This document shows, in pieces, positions 37,851 through 48,100 of a stretch of DNA of 64,000 nt. The notes under the pieces were generated by a model that did not search any database, was not told the origin of the DNA, and saw nothing but the letters and a program-made list of their open reading frames with translations. The position numbers and the translations under genes were made by a program. The first letter of the stretch is position 1, and each line of letters opens with the position of its first letter. The DNA comes from Candidatus Ichthyocystis sparus (GTDB taxonomy: Bacteria > Pseudomonadota > Gammaproteobacteria > Burkholderiales > 2013Ark19i), in the NCBI RefSeq assembly GCF_900078745.1, contig NZ_FKII01000049.1:1-64000 (forward strand), given 5' to 3'.

Positions 37851-39137
37851 ATGAATGTCAATAACATAAGCGATATTTTATATCATTCTCCTCTCGGACG
37901 GGTAATTACCAGTATATATGTAGAAAAGAACTTTTTGGAAACAATACTTGGTGTTATAACCGTAGTGCTGATGGTATTTTTTTCACATATAGTTACAAAA
38001 TTTTTTGAAGAAAAAAGTACTTACTTTTCTAAATTCACATCCATAAAAAAAATATTTTTTCCATTGATGCTACTAATATTATCTGTGCTTGTGGATACGG
38101 TGTCATCTTTTTTGTCAATTGATACCAATTTAGTAACTATATTTTTTTATTTTGCGGTAGCTTTGTTGGAAGTTCATATACTGTGGTTAATGGTTGATAG
38201 TGTTTTTGATGATAGCAAATTTAAAAAAATAATTAACAAAGCTGCTTTATTTCTTATATCTGCCAACTTTGTACTTAGTGTAACTGGAACAACATCTGTC
38301 TTACCAGAACTGTTAAGCAGTATCTTTTTCAGGATAGGAAAACATAAAATAGGCATACTTGAGTCTATAAGCGCCATTGTTATCATATTTTTGAGTCTAT
38401 TAACTGGATTATACATATCATCAATTTTGGCTAGTTGGGTTAATAAATCAGATTTACGAATAAATGCCAGAATTGCCATTATAAACGTTAGCAGAACCAT
38501 ATTAATTGTTTTAGCGGTATTGGTAGCACTACCATTGATAGGAATTGACGCAACAGCAATAAATGTATTTAGTGGTGCCTTGGGTGTAGGGTTGGGATTA
38601 AGTTTAAATCATATAGCAAGCAATTATATAAATGGTCTGATAATGTTGATTGAAAACAGAATACAAATTGGTGATTGCATAATGGTAAATGGATTGCAAG
38701 GCATAGTAAAGGATATGTCGTTACGGGTTACTACAATTCAAAGGTACAATGGAACAGCCATAGTCTTGCCTAACAGCATAGTATCTGGTGGTACTGTGGA
38801 AAATTTTAATATGAACAGGTACACTCCTGGTAATCGCTTGGACACATCAATAACTCTTGAGCACAAAGCAGACTTGAAAAAGGCAATTTCTATAATGGTG
38901 AATGCCATTAACTCTCATAAGGATGTTACGAGTAAAGACAGGACCTCGGCAAGAGTTTCCCAAATTAGTCTTGAGGGGATTGTTGTAAATATGTGTTTCT
39001 GGGTAAGTGACATAAGAGAGCACAGTAGCGACGTCATAGACGAAATACTAAAAAACATAGTAGATGAGTTTAGCGAAAACGGCATAGGGTTTGCCACACG
39101 TAGTTACCTGCACAGTGAGCACCCCAAAACATCATAG
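37851..39137 (+). CDS. MscS-family mechanosensitive channel
   Basis: Inner membrane osmotic release channel. Five to six hydrophobic segments lie in residues 20-240. The pore helix is AINVFSGALGVGLGLSLNHI, with Gly/Ala spacing typical of MscS TM3. The beta domain follows: IQIGDCIMVNGLQGIVKDMS, then the signature IVLPNSIVSGGTVENF. 428 residues, longer than MscS and closer to YbdG/MscM-like members. Eleven bases after rsmB; probably the same transcript. Confidence 0.86.
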   Translation: MNVNNISDILYHSPLGRVITSIYVEKNFLETILGVITVVLMVFFSHIVTKFFEEKSTYFSKFTSIKKIFFPLMLLILSVLVDTVSSFLSIDTNLVTIFFYFAVALLEVHILWLMVDSVFDDSKFKKIINKAALFLISANFVLSVTGTTSVLPELLSSIFFRIGKHKIGILESISAIVIIFLSLLTGLYISSILASWVNKSDLRINARIAIINVSRTILIVLAVLVALPLIGIDATAINVFSGALGVGLGLSLNHIASNYINGLIMLIENRIQIGDCIMVNGLQGIVKDMSLRVTTIQRYNGTAIVLPNSIVSGGTVENFNMNRYTPGNRLDTSITLEHKADLKKAISIMVNAINSHKDVTSKDRTSARVSQISLEGIVVNMCFWVSDIREHSSDVIDEILKNIVDEFSENGIGFATRSYLHSEHPKTS

Positions 39138-39232
39138 TCCTCCACAGGTTGCAAAGTCTGTCTGTATACCTGTGAACACTAGCTAAACTGCAGTATCGGG
39201 CGTGGTGGCGCATGAATCTCAGGGGGGGTAGC

Positions 39233-39970
39233 CTATCCGAATATTACGTCCAAACAACCCTTGAGTTTGGAACAGATAATGCCAGATACGGAAATACAAT
39301 CTAGTCCATGCTGATAACAAAACTTAAACACAGGAAAAGTAACCCAATCGTATACAAAGCTAAATCCCAATATAGCCAAGACTCTTCTAAGCATTCTAAA
39401 ACATGGATGTGCGGAGTATCTAAAAGTATACGCGGACCGCTTAAGGCAAGCACATCTGCTGTTAGGATCAACTGCAGGCACACCGCGGAACCCAGGACTA
39501 CTATGCTCAGCCCAAGACTCTAGGGAGAGCAAACGCCTATTCAATGATGGTACACCAAGCAAGTCGCGAATACTAGACTGAAGTGGTCTAAGTCCAGACC
39601 CAGAGCTAAGAAGAACTCGATTTGTATCCATAAGGTCGTTCAGGTCTTGTTCTAATCTCGATATAGCAGCTACCTGAGATACCGTTACTTCTCTGCCTGA
39701 TTCTTTTATAGACATCAAGTAGCCTACAGCCTGTGTTAATGCAAAACAAGCGCGATCAATTCTGTAATCGGGCATAGAAACAGCTAATTCATCAACAGGG
39801 GGAGCATGTCTAAGAGGCTGTGAGGATATAACAGCAGTGGGTACTTCATCAACAAAAACAGAATCACCCCAAGAAGAAGCTGCAAGTGGCTCCTCACAAT
39901 CTGAAACTGACTCATTCGATTCAGCATCGGGCATCTCAAAATGGGGAAAAGTACCATAATTACCAAACAT
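39233..39970 (-). CDS. Four-paralog family, member A (245 aa)
   Basis: Unrecognised family shared with the genes at 40683, 41724 and 42474. Start chosen at ATG 39970 because GGAGGTG stands seven bases upstream. The N-terminal third is acidic and disordered-looking. The middle is helical (FALTQAVGYLMSI, AAISRLEQDLNDLMD). The C-terminal 65 residues, CFRMLRRVLAILGFSFVYDW and on to CSKLKGCL, form the conserved part, rich in aromatic and Cys residues. No signal peptide is seen. It ends 90 bases from the MscS gene, tail to tail. Candidate secreted or membrane-associating protein; no function can be assigned. Confidence 0.75.
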   Translation of the reverse strand: MFGNYGTFPHFEMPDAESNESVSDCEEPLAASSWGDSVFVDEVPTAVISSQPLRHAPPVDELAVSMPDYRIDRACFALTQAVGYLMSIKESGREVTVSQVAAISRLEQDLNDLMDTNRVLLSSGSGLRPLQSSIRDLLGVPSLNRRLLSLESWAEHSSPGFRGVPAVDPNSRCACLKRSAYTFRYSAHPCFRMLRRVLAILGFSFVYDWVTFPVFKFCYQHGLDCISVSGIICSKLKGCLDVIFG

Positions 39971-40130
39971 CTTTATGCACCTCCACTCCGTAGCACACAC
40001 AAATCACGCGCACCACAAAGCGCAACTCTGAAAAACAGCAAAGAAAGGAGAACCTAGAAACAACCCGAACAAGGGAACCTAACGCATAGTAAAAAAAACA
40101 GAAAGCACAAAACACCCTCTTGCACAGCTT

Positions 40131-40286
40131 TTACTTCATCTTAGTCTCTTTGTACAAAACATGCTTGCGGATAACAGGATCGTACTTCTTCAACTCTAGC
40201 TTAGCACTCAAAGCTCTCTTGTTTTTAGTAGTAGAATAAAAGTGCCCAGTGGAAGCCGTCGACTCCAACTTAATCTTCTCTCTCAT
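40131..40286 (-). CDS. rpmG: 50S ribosomal protein L33
   Basis: [20 protein letters not shown] and [19 protein letters not shown] match L33 (51 residues). It is the Cys-free form, which does not bind zinc. GGGGG precedes the ATG. It follows rpmB by 76 bases, the normal rpmB-rpmG order. Confidence 0.95.
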   Translation of the reverse strand: MREKIKLESTASTGHFYSTTKNKRALSAKLELKKYDPVIRKHVLYKETKMK

Positions 40287-40362
40287 ACAGCCCCCATAGG
40301 AAAGTACAGCATAAACCAGAAAAAATACCAAAGCAACAAACTACGGGAAGAAAAAAGCAGAA

Positions 40363-40587
40363 TTACATTTTACTACAGGAAGGCCAAAATGCATCTATGC
40401 CGTTCTTATCAATAGTTCTTATAGCAGCAGAAGACACACGCAAACGAACCCACCTGCCCTCGGACTCAAGCCAAAAACGCTTGTAGTGTAAATTCGGCAA
40501 AAATCGATGCTTAGTCTTATTGTTGGCATGAGAAACTCTATTACCAACCATAGGAGATTTACCAGTAATTTGACAGCGACGCGCCAT
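40363..40587 (-). CDS. rpmB: 50S ribosomal protein L28
   Basis: [20 protein letters not shown] and [18 protein letters not shown] are the standard L28 N-terminal region; [18 protein letters not shown] follows. 74 residues. The ATG at 40587 is chosen over a TTG four codons upstream. The ribosome binding site is weak. Confidence 0.96.
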   Translation of the reverse strand: MARRCQITGKSPMVGNRVSHANNKTKHRFLPNLHYKRFWLESEGRWVRLRVSSAAIRTIDKNGIDAFWPSCSKM

Positions 40588-40682
40588 AAACAGTCCCAAA
40601 ATGTCACACTTGCCCCGAGATTGTACACTAGCGCGGAAGAACTTACAATCAAACTCTCCGCCACGCCAAAATTTTCTTTACT

Positions 40683-41450
40683 TTAAAGTAAATCGCAGAG
40701 TAATTCTAATAGGCTGGATGCCGTATATCCGTTACTATCGAGCCATTCGCAGGGCGCATAAGTAGCCCAATCGAAATACAAATTGGAGGCAAAAAACAAG
40801 AAAACATTCCTCAAACATACGACATGTGGAAGGTTAGATCTAACAAGAAAACAACAACAACGCATGAAAAGTGAGCATCTACGATTAGAGTACCTGGAAG
40901 GATCATATCCTTCTCTAATCGTAGTATCTCTAAACATCTCTAAATCGTTAATGCGCTCACCTATATCACAAAAATCAATGTGTCTCCTAAGGAGAGCGAT
41001 CCGCAGTGCTATATCCGTATACGTATCGTCATTGTGTGGCAAAACAACACCTAGAATCATTTTCTCTAGTCCCATAACAAAATCACCCAGGCCAAGAAGA
41101 TCTTCGTTAGGAACAGCAGACAATTTAGAAATAATCTCTTCTAGTGCAGAATCATCATGTACGGAAGAATCATACTCATCAGTTCTGGCAGAACACAAAC
41201 TTGATCTACCCTGAAAAGATTGGTGAGAGCATAGAGAAGATGAGGAGGAAAATCTTGACGGGAGAGAAGCATTTGAAAATCCATTCTCGCTACCTGGCAG
41301 AGAATCGTAATCTACAAGATCTATTCCTCTTCCGGTTATAGTAGTACTACTACGTTGTGGCTGTACACAAACAGCCTCCAGTTCATCTATAACTTGGTCG
41401 TTATTACTCACGACGCAAGAGTTATAAGAAGAAGAAAAAGAATTACTCAT
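40683..41450 (-). CDS. Four-paralog family, member B (255 aa)
   Basis: Same plan as member A. A Ser-rich acidic N-terminus (SNSFSSSYNSCVVSNNDQ, RFSSSSSLCSHQSF) is followed by helices (LEEIISKLSAVPNEDLLGLG) and then the conserved C-terminal region. That region includes RCCCFLVRSNLPHVVC and LYFDWATYAPCEWLDSNGYT, ending LLELLCDLL. The D-W....C.W motif aligns with the other three. It lies 95 bases upstream of rpmB on the same strand, so it may share its transcript. Function unknown. Confidence 0.75.
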   Translation of the reverse strand: MSNSFSSSYNSCVVSNNDQVIDELEAVCVQPQRSSTTITGRGIDLVDYDSLPGSENGFSNASLPSRFSSSSSLCSHQSFQGRSSLCSARTDEYDSSVHDDSALEEIISKLSAVPNEDLLGLGDFVMGLEKMILGVVLPHNDDTYTDIALRIALLRRHIDFCDIGERINDLEMFRDTTIREGYDPSRYSNRRCSLFMRCCCFLVRSNLPHVVCLRNVFLFFASNLYFDWATYAPCEWLDSNGYTASSLLELLCDLL

Positions 41451-41723
41451 ACGAAGAGCGTGTCCCCCACTCTAGCACCCCAAATTTACAAAATTAGCAT
41501 GTCAATGATAGAATTATTCGGCGATGAGGACTAACAAAATTACAACATGCTTATCATAACTATTGCACGCAATACCTACAAAAATTGCTGATACAAGAAC
41601 AGCCAGAAAGGAACGTGTTTTATATATTCGAACTTCAACGCTAGATTTGTGTGCACACAACCCACCGAGTGGTACTAGTATGTAATTAACAAAAATAAGC
41701 CACGAATAACTTTGCAAGCACTT

Positions 41724-42461
41724 CTATGCATTACCTAAACATCTTTTAAATAAGCCCCAGATCATTTTGCCCACACTTTCCGAGTCTAGATTATACATAG
41801 AAAGCCATCTACATAACCCCATGCAAATCCAATCTTGCAGAAAATTGTGAAGAAGTATGGTGCAGCTAAATCTGGTGGCAGCGCCACAAAAAGTTCGCCT
41901 ATACTTAACATCTTTGTAGAGGGAACGCAGGCGCGAAAGGCACAAATTTCCAGATTGGTCATTATCTGAGGAAGGATAAAATTCCTTGAGCTCCGACTCT
42001 AATATTGTAAAACGCTCGTCCTCTATAACAGAAGCAAACACTGGATCAACAACCATTGATGCTATATCCAAAGAGGATCTTGAGGATAAATTAACATCAT
42101 CACCATTACCGGACATAATATTGATAATAGAATCTCCATTTTCACCTAAACCTAGCGTTTTATTGCCCTTGTCGGACAAATATTTAACTAAAGCAACAGC
42201 TAATAGAAAATCATCAAGATGCCGCTGTTGTAGTGGTTCATCAACACCTAATTCTTGCTCTAAAGAAACAACAGAAGACATACTTGCAAGTGATCCGGAT
42301 GATAGCCTATGAGATGACCTAGGTTGTGAGGTCACAGCACTACCATGCAATGGCTGGTATTGGGACACGGGTTGCAAAACCGCAACACCAAAATCTTCTC
42401 CTGATCCAGAAACATCTTCGCTGGCAAAAATTCTCGCATCAGCAAAATTCACACTAGCCAT
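41724..42461 (-). CDS. Four-paralog family, member C (245 aa)
   Basis: Acidic, Ser-rich N-terminus (SSHRLSSGSLASMSSVVS), then LDDFLLAVALVKYLSDKGNK and a long linker. The C-terminal conserved part is CGAATRFSCTILLHNFLQDW, then CRWLSMYNLDSES and KMIWGLFKRCLGNA. The pattern [DE]-[WY]-x5-C-x-[WF]-L is clear. It lies 12 bases downstream of member D and is probably co-transcribed with it. The 270-base gap to member B contains only an unsupported 67-codon frame (41514-41717, TTG start, hydrophobic). Confidence 0.75.
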   Translation of the reverse strand: MASVNFADARIFASEDVSGSGEDFGVAVLQPVSQYQPLHGSAVTSQPRSSHRLSSGSLASMSSVVSLEQELGVDEPLQQRHLDDFLLAVALVKYLSDKGNKTLGLGENGDSIINIMSGNGDDVNLSSRSSLDIASMVVDPVFASVIEDERFTILESELKEFYPSSDNDQSGNLCLSRLRSLYKDVKYRRTFCGAATRFSCTILLHNFLQDWICMGLCRWLSMYNLDSESVGKMIWGLFKRCLGNA

Positions 42462-42473
42462 AATTTTATCTCT

Positions 42474-43268
42474 CTATACTAAATGCTGCCCATGACTGTG
42501 CCTATAAAGTAAGCAACGTTTGATAGATTCGTAGAGCTTCTGGCACAAAGTAAGAGCATCAAGACTGTGACGTTGCAAGAACAAACACACCCCATAAGCA
42601 AAATACTCGTAGCAAGTATGTGTCATAAATACAAAAATACCTTGGCAGCAACAACGAATTAGAGGATTTTGTGAGTACCTAAAAAATCTGTACAATTTTA
42701 CTAATGTTCGTTTTAAGGAGTTTCCGGTAGGCTCGGAAAAACTAGAAATCTTTCCTGGATGAAGTTTATCAAAAACTTCTATCATCAGCTCGACTCTGTC
42801 CCTAATTGAAGAAACTCCAGTTAATTCTGGCAATAGATTAGATTCTAGTGTACTGCGCAAACTATCTAGTGATAGCTGTGGGCAAGCACCGGCAGAAAAG
42901 ATGTCAGACACGGCTTCATTCAACCGCGATATGCAACTCAATTCTTCTTCGGTTGGACCTTCTTCACGACCCTCTGCTCTAAGCACATACCCAAGAGCCA
43001 CCATCAAAACTGACATCACCTGGGTAGATTCAGTTCTAGAAAAATCATCTATAGAAATCAAAACGTGTGAAGAATTGATAGGAGAAGCAAGTGAGGCACC
43101 AGAATCAGAAACAAATACAAAATCCGTGCCTTCCAAAGCACCGGACGACTGAACAATACTCCCATATTGATCGTCTGAATCAGGCAATAACAAAGAAACT
43201 TCTTCTTCAGAACCTTTAACACATCGCATTAAATTACCCCAACACTGAAGAGCGCAATAAACATTCAC
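42474..43268 (-). CDS. Four-paralog family, member D (264 aa)
   Basis: Longest member. The N-terminus has CVKGSEEEVSLLLPDSDDQY and an SSGALEGTDFVFVSDSG stretch. The middle helical part, MSVLMVALGYVLRAEGRE and ELSCISRLNEAVSDIFS, aligns with member A (LTQAVGYLMSIKESGRE, AAISRLEQDLNDLMD). The C-terminus, NPLIRCCCQGIFVFMTHTCY, then YEYFAYGVCLFLQRHSLDA and LYESIKRCL, is the shared region. No domain recognised. First gene of the D-C pair. Confidence 0.76.
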   Translation of the reverse strand: MNVYCALQCWGNLMRCVKGSEEEVSLLLPDSDDQYGSIVQSSGALEGTDFVFVSDSGASLASPINSSHVLISIDDFSRTESTQVMSVLMVALGYVLRAEGREEGPTEEELSCISRLNEAVSDIFSAGACPQLSLDSLRSTLESNLLPELTGVSSIRDRVELMIEVFDKLHPGKISSFSEPTGNSLKRTLVKLYRFFRYSQNPLIRCCCQGIFVFMTHTCYEYFAYGVCLFLQRHSLDALTLCQKLYESIKRCLLYRHSHGQHLV

Positions 43269-43685
43269 ATAACATACATATCATAACTACAAAATTCAAC
43301 AATCATTATGAAAATAAAACAACCAACCATCCAGATGACAATCACAATAACTATTTTTATCTTAGCTGTAATGTGTACTTAAACAAAGGGATATTAATGT
43401 ACGCAAACGTAGAAATATCACCAATTTACAGAACATAAAAATTTAATTTTGTATTTTGCAGAAATAGCAACTTATGTGTTATATGAGAGCAGAAATCTAG
43501 TATGAATAACTATGACAAGAAACACACAGTATACACAAAGTTAGAACAACAGAAGACAGAGAACTTGATATCTACAACGAATACGAAAAGCGCAGGCATG
43601 AAAACACCACTCGTGTAGCTAAGCAAGAACAAAGTACGCACGTAGATACTGGAACACGATTAACTACAAAATCTAGTAGCTTTCA
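43269..43685. other. Intergenic, no gene seen
   Basis: 417 AT-rich bases between member D and the FTR1 gene. It should hold the promoter for the D-C pair. No RNA or repeat was recognised. Confidence 0.5.
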
Positions 43686-44474
43686 TCAATGAGCTATGGA
43701 ATGACCATGTAATCTTCTCTGATGCTTTTTTATAAAAAGACTGTACAGCAAATACAAAAATGGCAGTAGTACCATAAGATAGGTATAGTAGCTACCATAT
43801 ACTCCTTCTGGACCGTAAATCTCGGTCAAATTATGCCAATATTCATTATCTAGGAGTGGCAACACACCAGCCTCCGCAAATTCGTGAAAAGAGTAGAAAA
43901 ATAACTGAAAACAAAACATATACAAAAATACAGCAGTCACGCCAAAAAATATTGACAAATTGACGCGTGGTCCGTAAAAAAGCCAAAGAGCTCCTAAGGA
44001 AAGTGCGGTAAAAACCCCCAACACAGCTCCTAAGAGCATATGTGAAGAACCACCAGCAGATTGATGTAGAAGAACATTCACCATGAAGGCAACTTCCATC
44101 CCTTCACGGGATATCATCAATAAAGTAAACAAAAAAATTCCTATATGAGAGCCCCACGGTAAGCTTGTGACTTCATCTATATTATTGGAAATAGACTGAC
44201 GCATCCTAGGACCAAACTTTCTCATAAAAACAAGCATGGATAAAACTAAGAAGGCGGCTGTAATAGCCATAACACCTTCAGCTACAGGCTGAACAACATA
44301 ATTATAGAGTTTTACTCCCAAAAATGTGGAAAGCAAAACAGAACAAAATAGACCTGCAAAAACTGATCGAAGCAGGCAAGAACGACCAGTTTGCCTTAAA
44401 TAAGCAGCGGTAATAGCAATAATTATGAAAGACTCTATCCCTTCTCTAAGGGTCAACATAAACATACTGTACAT
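43686..44474 (-). CDS. FTR1-family iron permease
   Basis: Inner membrane iron transporter with about seven membrane helices. Both REGxE motifs that bind iron are present: LREGIE (residues 9-14) in the first helix and SREGME (122-127) in the fourth. 262 residues, similar to EfeU without its EfeO/EfeB partners, neither of which is nearby. It likely imports iron released in the periplasm or taken from the host. Fur control is plausible, but I could not identify an operator upstream. Alternative name efeU. Confidence 0.9.
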   Translation of the reverse strand: MYSMFMLTLREGIESFIIIAITAAYLRQTGRSCLLRSVFAGLFCSVLLSTFLGVKLYNYVVQPVAEGVMAITAAFLVLSMLVFMRKFGPRMRQSISNNIDEVTSLPWGSHIGIFLFTLLMISREGMEVAFMVNVLLHQSAGGSSHMLLGAVLGVFTALSLGALWLFYGPRVNLSIFFGVTAVFLYMFCFQLFFYSFHEFAEAGVLPLLDNEYWHNLTEIYGPEGVYGSYYTYLMVLLPFLYLLYSLFIKKHQRRLHGHSIAH

Positions 44475-44639
44475 TAATAACCCCTCACCTATAGTAAACA
44501 GATGAATAACATCATCTCATTATACTATCTTAGCCTTCAAAATAATAATACAAATAATTCTCATTAAGTTTTAAAAGGATAGTTATACGCAATAATACCT
44601 ATATATCTTGAGATAATTGGGTAATTTTTGTAAAAAAAT

Positions 44640-45165
44640 GCACAATTACCAAATACTGAAATTTACCATTAGCTCAAGTAAAGGGGGAGTAGTTCACTTA
44701 CAGTGTTGTTAACATTGAAATCAGATTTAGAGCAAAGGAAAAATCAGAATCTGCTCAACTATAAGAATACTGGGCATAATATATTATGCTGTTTGTTGAA
44801 AATTAGACTATTTTTTGCAAAAAAATGCCTAAAACGACACATAATTGCCAAATATTAGAATTTGTCCTTACTTTAAGTAAGGGTATTTCTTACACCAGGA
44901 ATAGACATTAGCAAAGCAAAAAAAGAATCAGGATCTTCTCAACTACAAGGGGAAGATATTCAGCAACATTTTGCTGTTTGTTAAAAATTGGACGATTTAT
45001 TGCAAAAAAACACCTAAAACGGTACATAATTGCCAAATATTAGAATATGTCCCTACTTTTAGTGTGGTGTATTCTTACACCAGGAATAGGCATTAGCAAA
45101 AAAATCAGCCCATGGAGCAAATGAAGAATCAGAGCTTCCCCAACTAGTTTGAAAAGGATTAAATA
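44640..45165. repeat. Triplicated 3' end of purL
   Basis: The last codons of purL and the bases after them (45026-45160) recur at about 44841-44965 (offset 185 bases) and, more diverged, at about 44642-44780. Shared marks are ATAATTGCCAAATATTAGAA, CTTACACCAGGAATAG.CATTAGCAAA and AATCAGNNTCTNCTCAACTA. Only the copy at 45059 is joined to the purL frame. The rest of 44475-44640 shows nothing. Confidence 0.85.
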
Positions 45166-48100
45166 ACCTTTCAGGATGAGGCATTAATATAGTTACAGAA
45201 CCATCCTCAGAGGTAAACCCGGTGTTTCCTCTGAAAGAACCATTGGGATTCAATGGATAAGCATCATCCTCTTCCCCTATACCATTAATATAGCGCAGAC
45301 AAACAATACTAGCATCCTTGCGAGATGCTCTACCTTCAGCATGAGAAACAATTGTAGGAAAACATGAATCTGTCATACCATCAAAAAATATAGATGGTGA
45401 CTCTATTACCTTTGTCATAACAAGACGAGCCTCAAAGCGTCGTGATTTATTAGTTTCAAAAATAGGCCATAAATCAGTTCCTGGTATCAAAGAACTAATT
45501 TGACTAAGCATTTGACATCCATTACATACACCTAAAGAAAAAGTATCAGGGCGAGCAAAAAACTCCTGAAATACTTTCCTTAAATAATCATTTGAGAGAA
45601 TAGTATGAGCCCATCCTCGCCCTGCAAATGGCACATCACCGTATGAAAAACCACCAACAACAGCTAACCCACGATATTTTCTGAGATTGACAGAGGAATT
45701 CAAGAGGTCATTCATGGTGACATCAAACGCATCAAACCCTACATACTGAAATGCTGCGGCCATTTCCCTTTGACCATTGCTACCCTGTTCTCTTAATATG
45801 GCTACGGCTGGACGTGTCTGTGGTAAGACAGTGGCAGCTTTATTATTGCTGGCTTTTATAAAAAGTCTGGTTCTTTCTTCTTCCAATATTAGATCTAAAG
45901 CTGACTTAGCGCATACTGGATCATCACGATGCTTACTAATCTCGTAACTAACCTCTGACCATACTTTGTGTAATAAAGGTCTCTCTTCAGAAAAAATACA
46001 TTTTGAAGAACGATATATTCTAAGCTTGTTATGATTAATATTTATTGATCCTATCGTATGAGTACATACAGATAGTCCATGAGATCTCAATATAGACCAT
46101 ACCTGCTTCCTATTAGACTTAGATGTTTGTATTACTGATCCTAGTTCTTCATTAAATAGTGCTGACACTATTTTGTCTTCAAACGGACCCTTTAAAAAAT
46201 CAGGCTTTACATCCATCCAATCAACATCTGTAATGCTATGGTCATAGCATAGTGGATCAATGTTTAAATCTATACCTATATGTGAGGCAAACAACATCTC
46301 AGCTACAGTGACAAATAGACCACCATCAGAACGATCATGATAGGAAAACAAGAGTTTATTTTCTTTAAGTACTTTTATTACTGAAAAGAGTCTAACAATA
46401 TCTTCAGGATCGTCACAATCTGGAACTTCATTTCCAATCTGGCTAGTAATTTGAGCAAAAATAGAATTACCCAATCTGTTCTTACCATGACCTAAATCTA
46501 TTAGTAGCAAATCAGTATCATCGTCTCTTGCGAGTAATGGGGTTAAAGCGCTTCTTACATCATCAATAGGGGCAAAAGCAGAAGAAATTAGCGTCACTGG
46601 AGAGGAAACCCTATCAGCGCCCTTATGCACGGACATAGAAAGGGAATCTTTACCAACTGGAATAGATATATTCAAGTTACAACAAAAGGATGAAGCAGCT
46701 TCTACAGCTTCTCTTAACGCTAAATCTTGTCCCTCAAGATCAAAATCAGCCATCCAATTTGCTGATAAAACTAGGGAAGAAAGATTACAGTAAACAGAGG
46801 ATACAATATTGGTCAAAGATTCAGATATAGCCATACGTGCAGAGGAAGCTGGAGAAATAATGGCTATTGGAGAACGCTCACCCATTGACATGGCATAACC
46901 AGAACAGTCATTGAATGAAGATGTAATGATGGAGCAGTCAGCAACTGGGATCTGCCATGGACCTACCATCTGATCCTGATAGACTAAACCTCCAACCGTA
47001 CGGTCACCAATGGTAATTAGAAAAGATTTGTCAGCAACAGTTGGATGACGCAAAACTTCCGTGGCAATGTCTTGCAAAGAGTAATCATTGCAATTTACTG
47101 GATTAAGTACAGTATATTGTCTACGAGAGGCGCATGTAGTAATAGTCTTCTTAGAGGCTTCAGATGATAGAAGATCTTTTAAAGGAAAATTAACCGGTGT
47201 AGTAGACGAATTATCATCTTTAAGAACAATGGTTTGATCGTCAACAACCTTGCCAATAACTGAATATGGACAGCTTTCCCTATTACATATGCTACGGAAG
47301 ATATCTATATCATCTGGATGAATAACCAAAACATATCTTTCCTGAGATTCATTACACCAAATTTCTGCAGGAGACAAACCATCCTCACCAACTGGAATAT
47401 CACTAATATTACAAATAGCTCCCTTATTAGAGGAATATACTATCTCTGGCACTGCATTAGCTAACCCTCCAGCCCCAACATCATGGATAGACAATATTGG
47501 ATTTCTTTCTAATGCCGAGCAATAATTAATAACTTCCTGAGCACGACGTTGCATTTCTGGATTACTTCTCTGTACAGAAGAAAAATCTATCTGCTCTGTA
47601 TTTTGCCCTGCTGAAAATGAAGAAGCACTTCCACCACCTAATCCAATTAGGTACCCAAGACCACCTAACTGAATAATTAGATCCCCAGGAGAGATATTCT
47701 TCTTGTGAAAATTACTCTCCCTTACCGATCCCATACCACCTGCAATCATAATTGGCTTGTAATAACCATAGTAAGTATTGGATACAATTTGCTCAAAAGA
47801 ACGAAAATACCCACACAGATTTGGCCGACCAAACTCATTATTAAAAGATGATGCTCCTATTGGGGCATTTATCATAATCTCCCATGCTGTAGACATATGA
47901 GGAGATAAAACAGAACTTTCTTTTAGCTCCCAGTGGCGGTTACAGTTAGGTATACGTAAATTAGATACAGAAAATCCACATAGTCCGGCCAATGGAAATC
48001 CGCCTCTCCCAGAAGCAGATTCATCCCTAATTTCCCCACCACATCCCGTAGCAGCACCAGAAAATGGCTCCATAAGTGTAGGATGATTATGAGTTTCTAC

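Noticed and set aside
41514-41717. Hydrophobic 67-codon frame between two family members
   Set aside because: TTG start, no ribosome binding site and no paralog in the equivalent gaps. Could be a small membrane protein, but unsupported.
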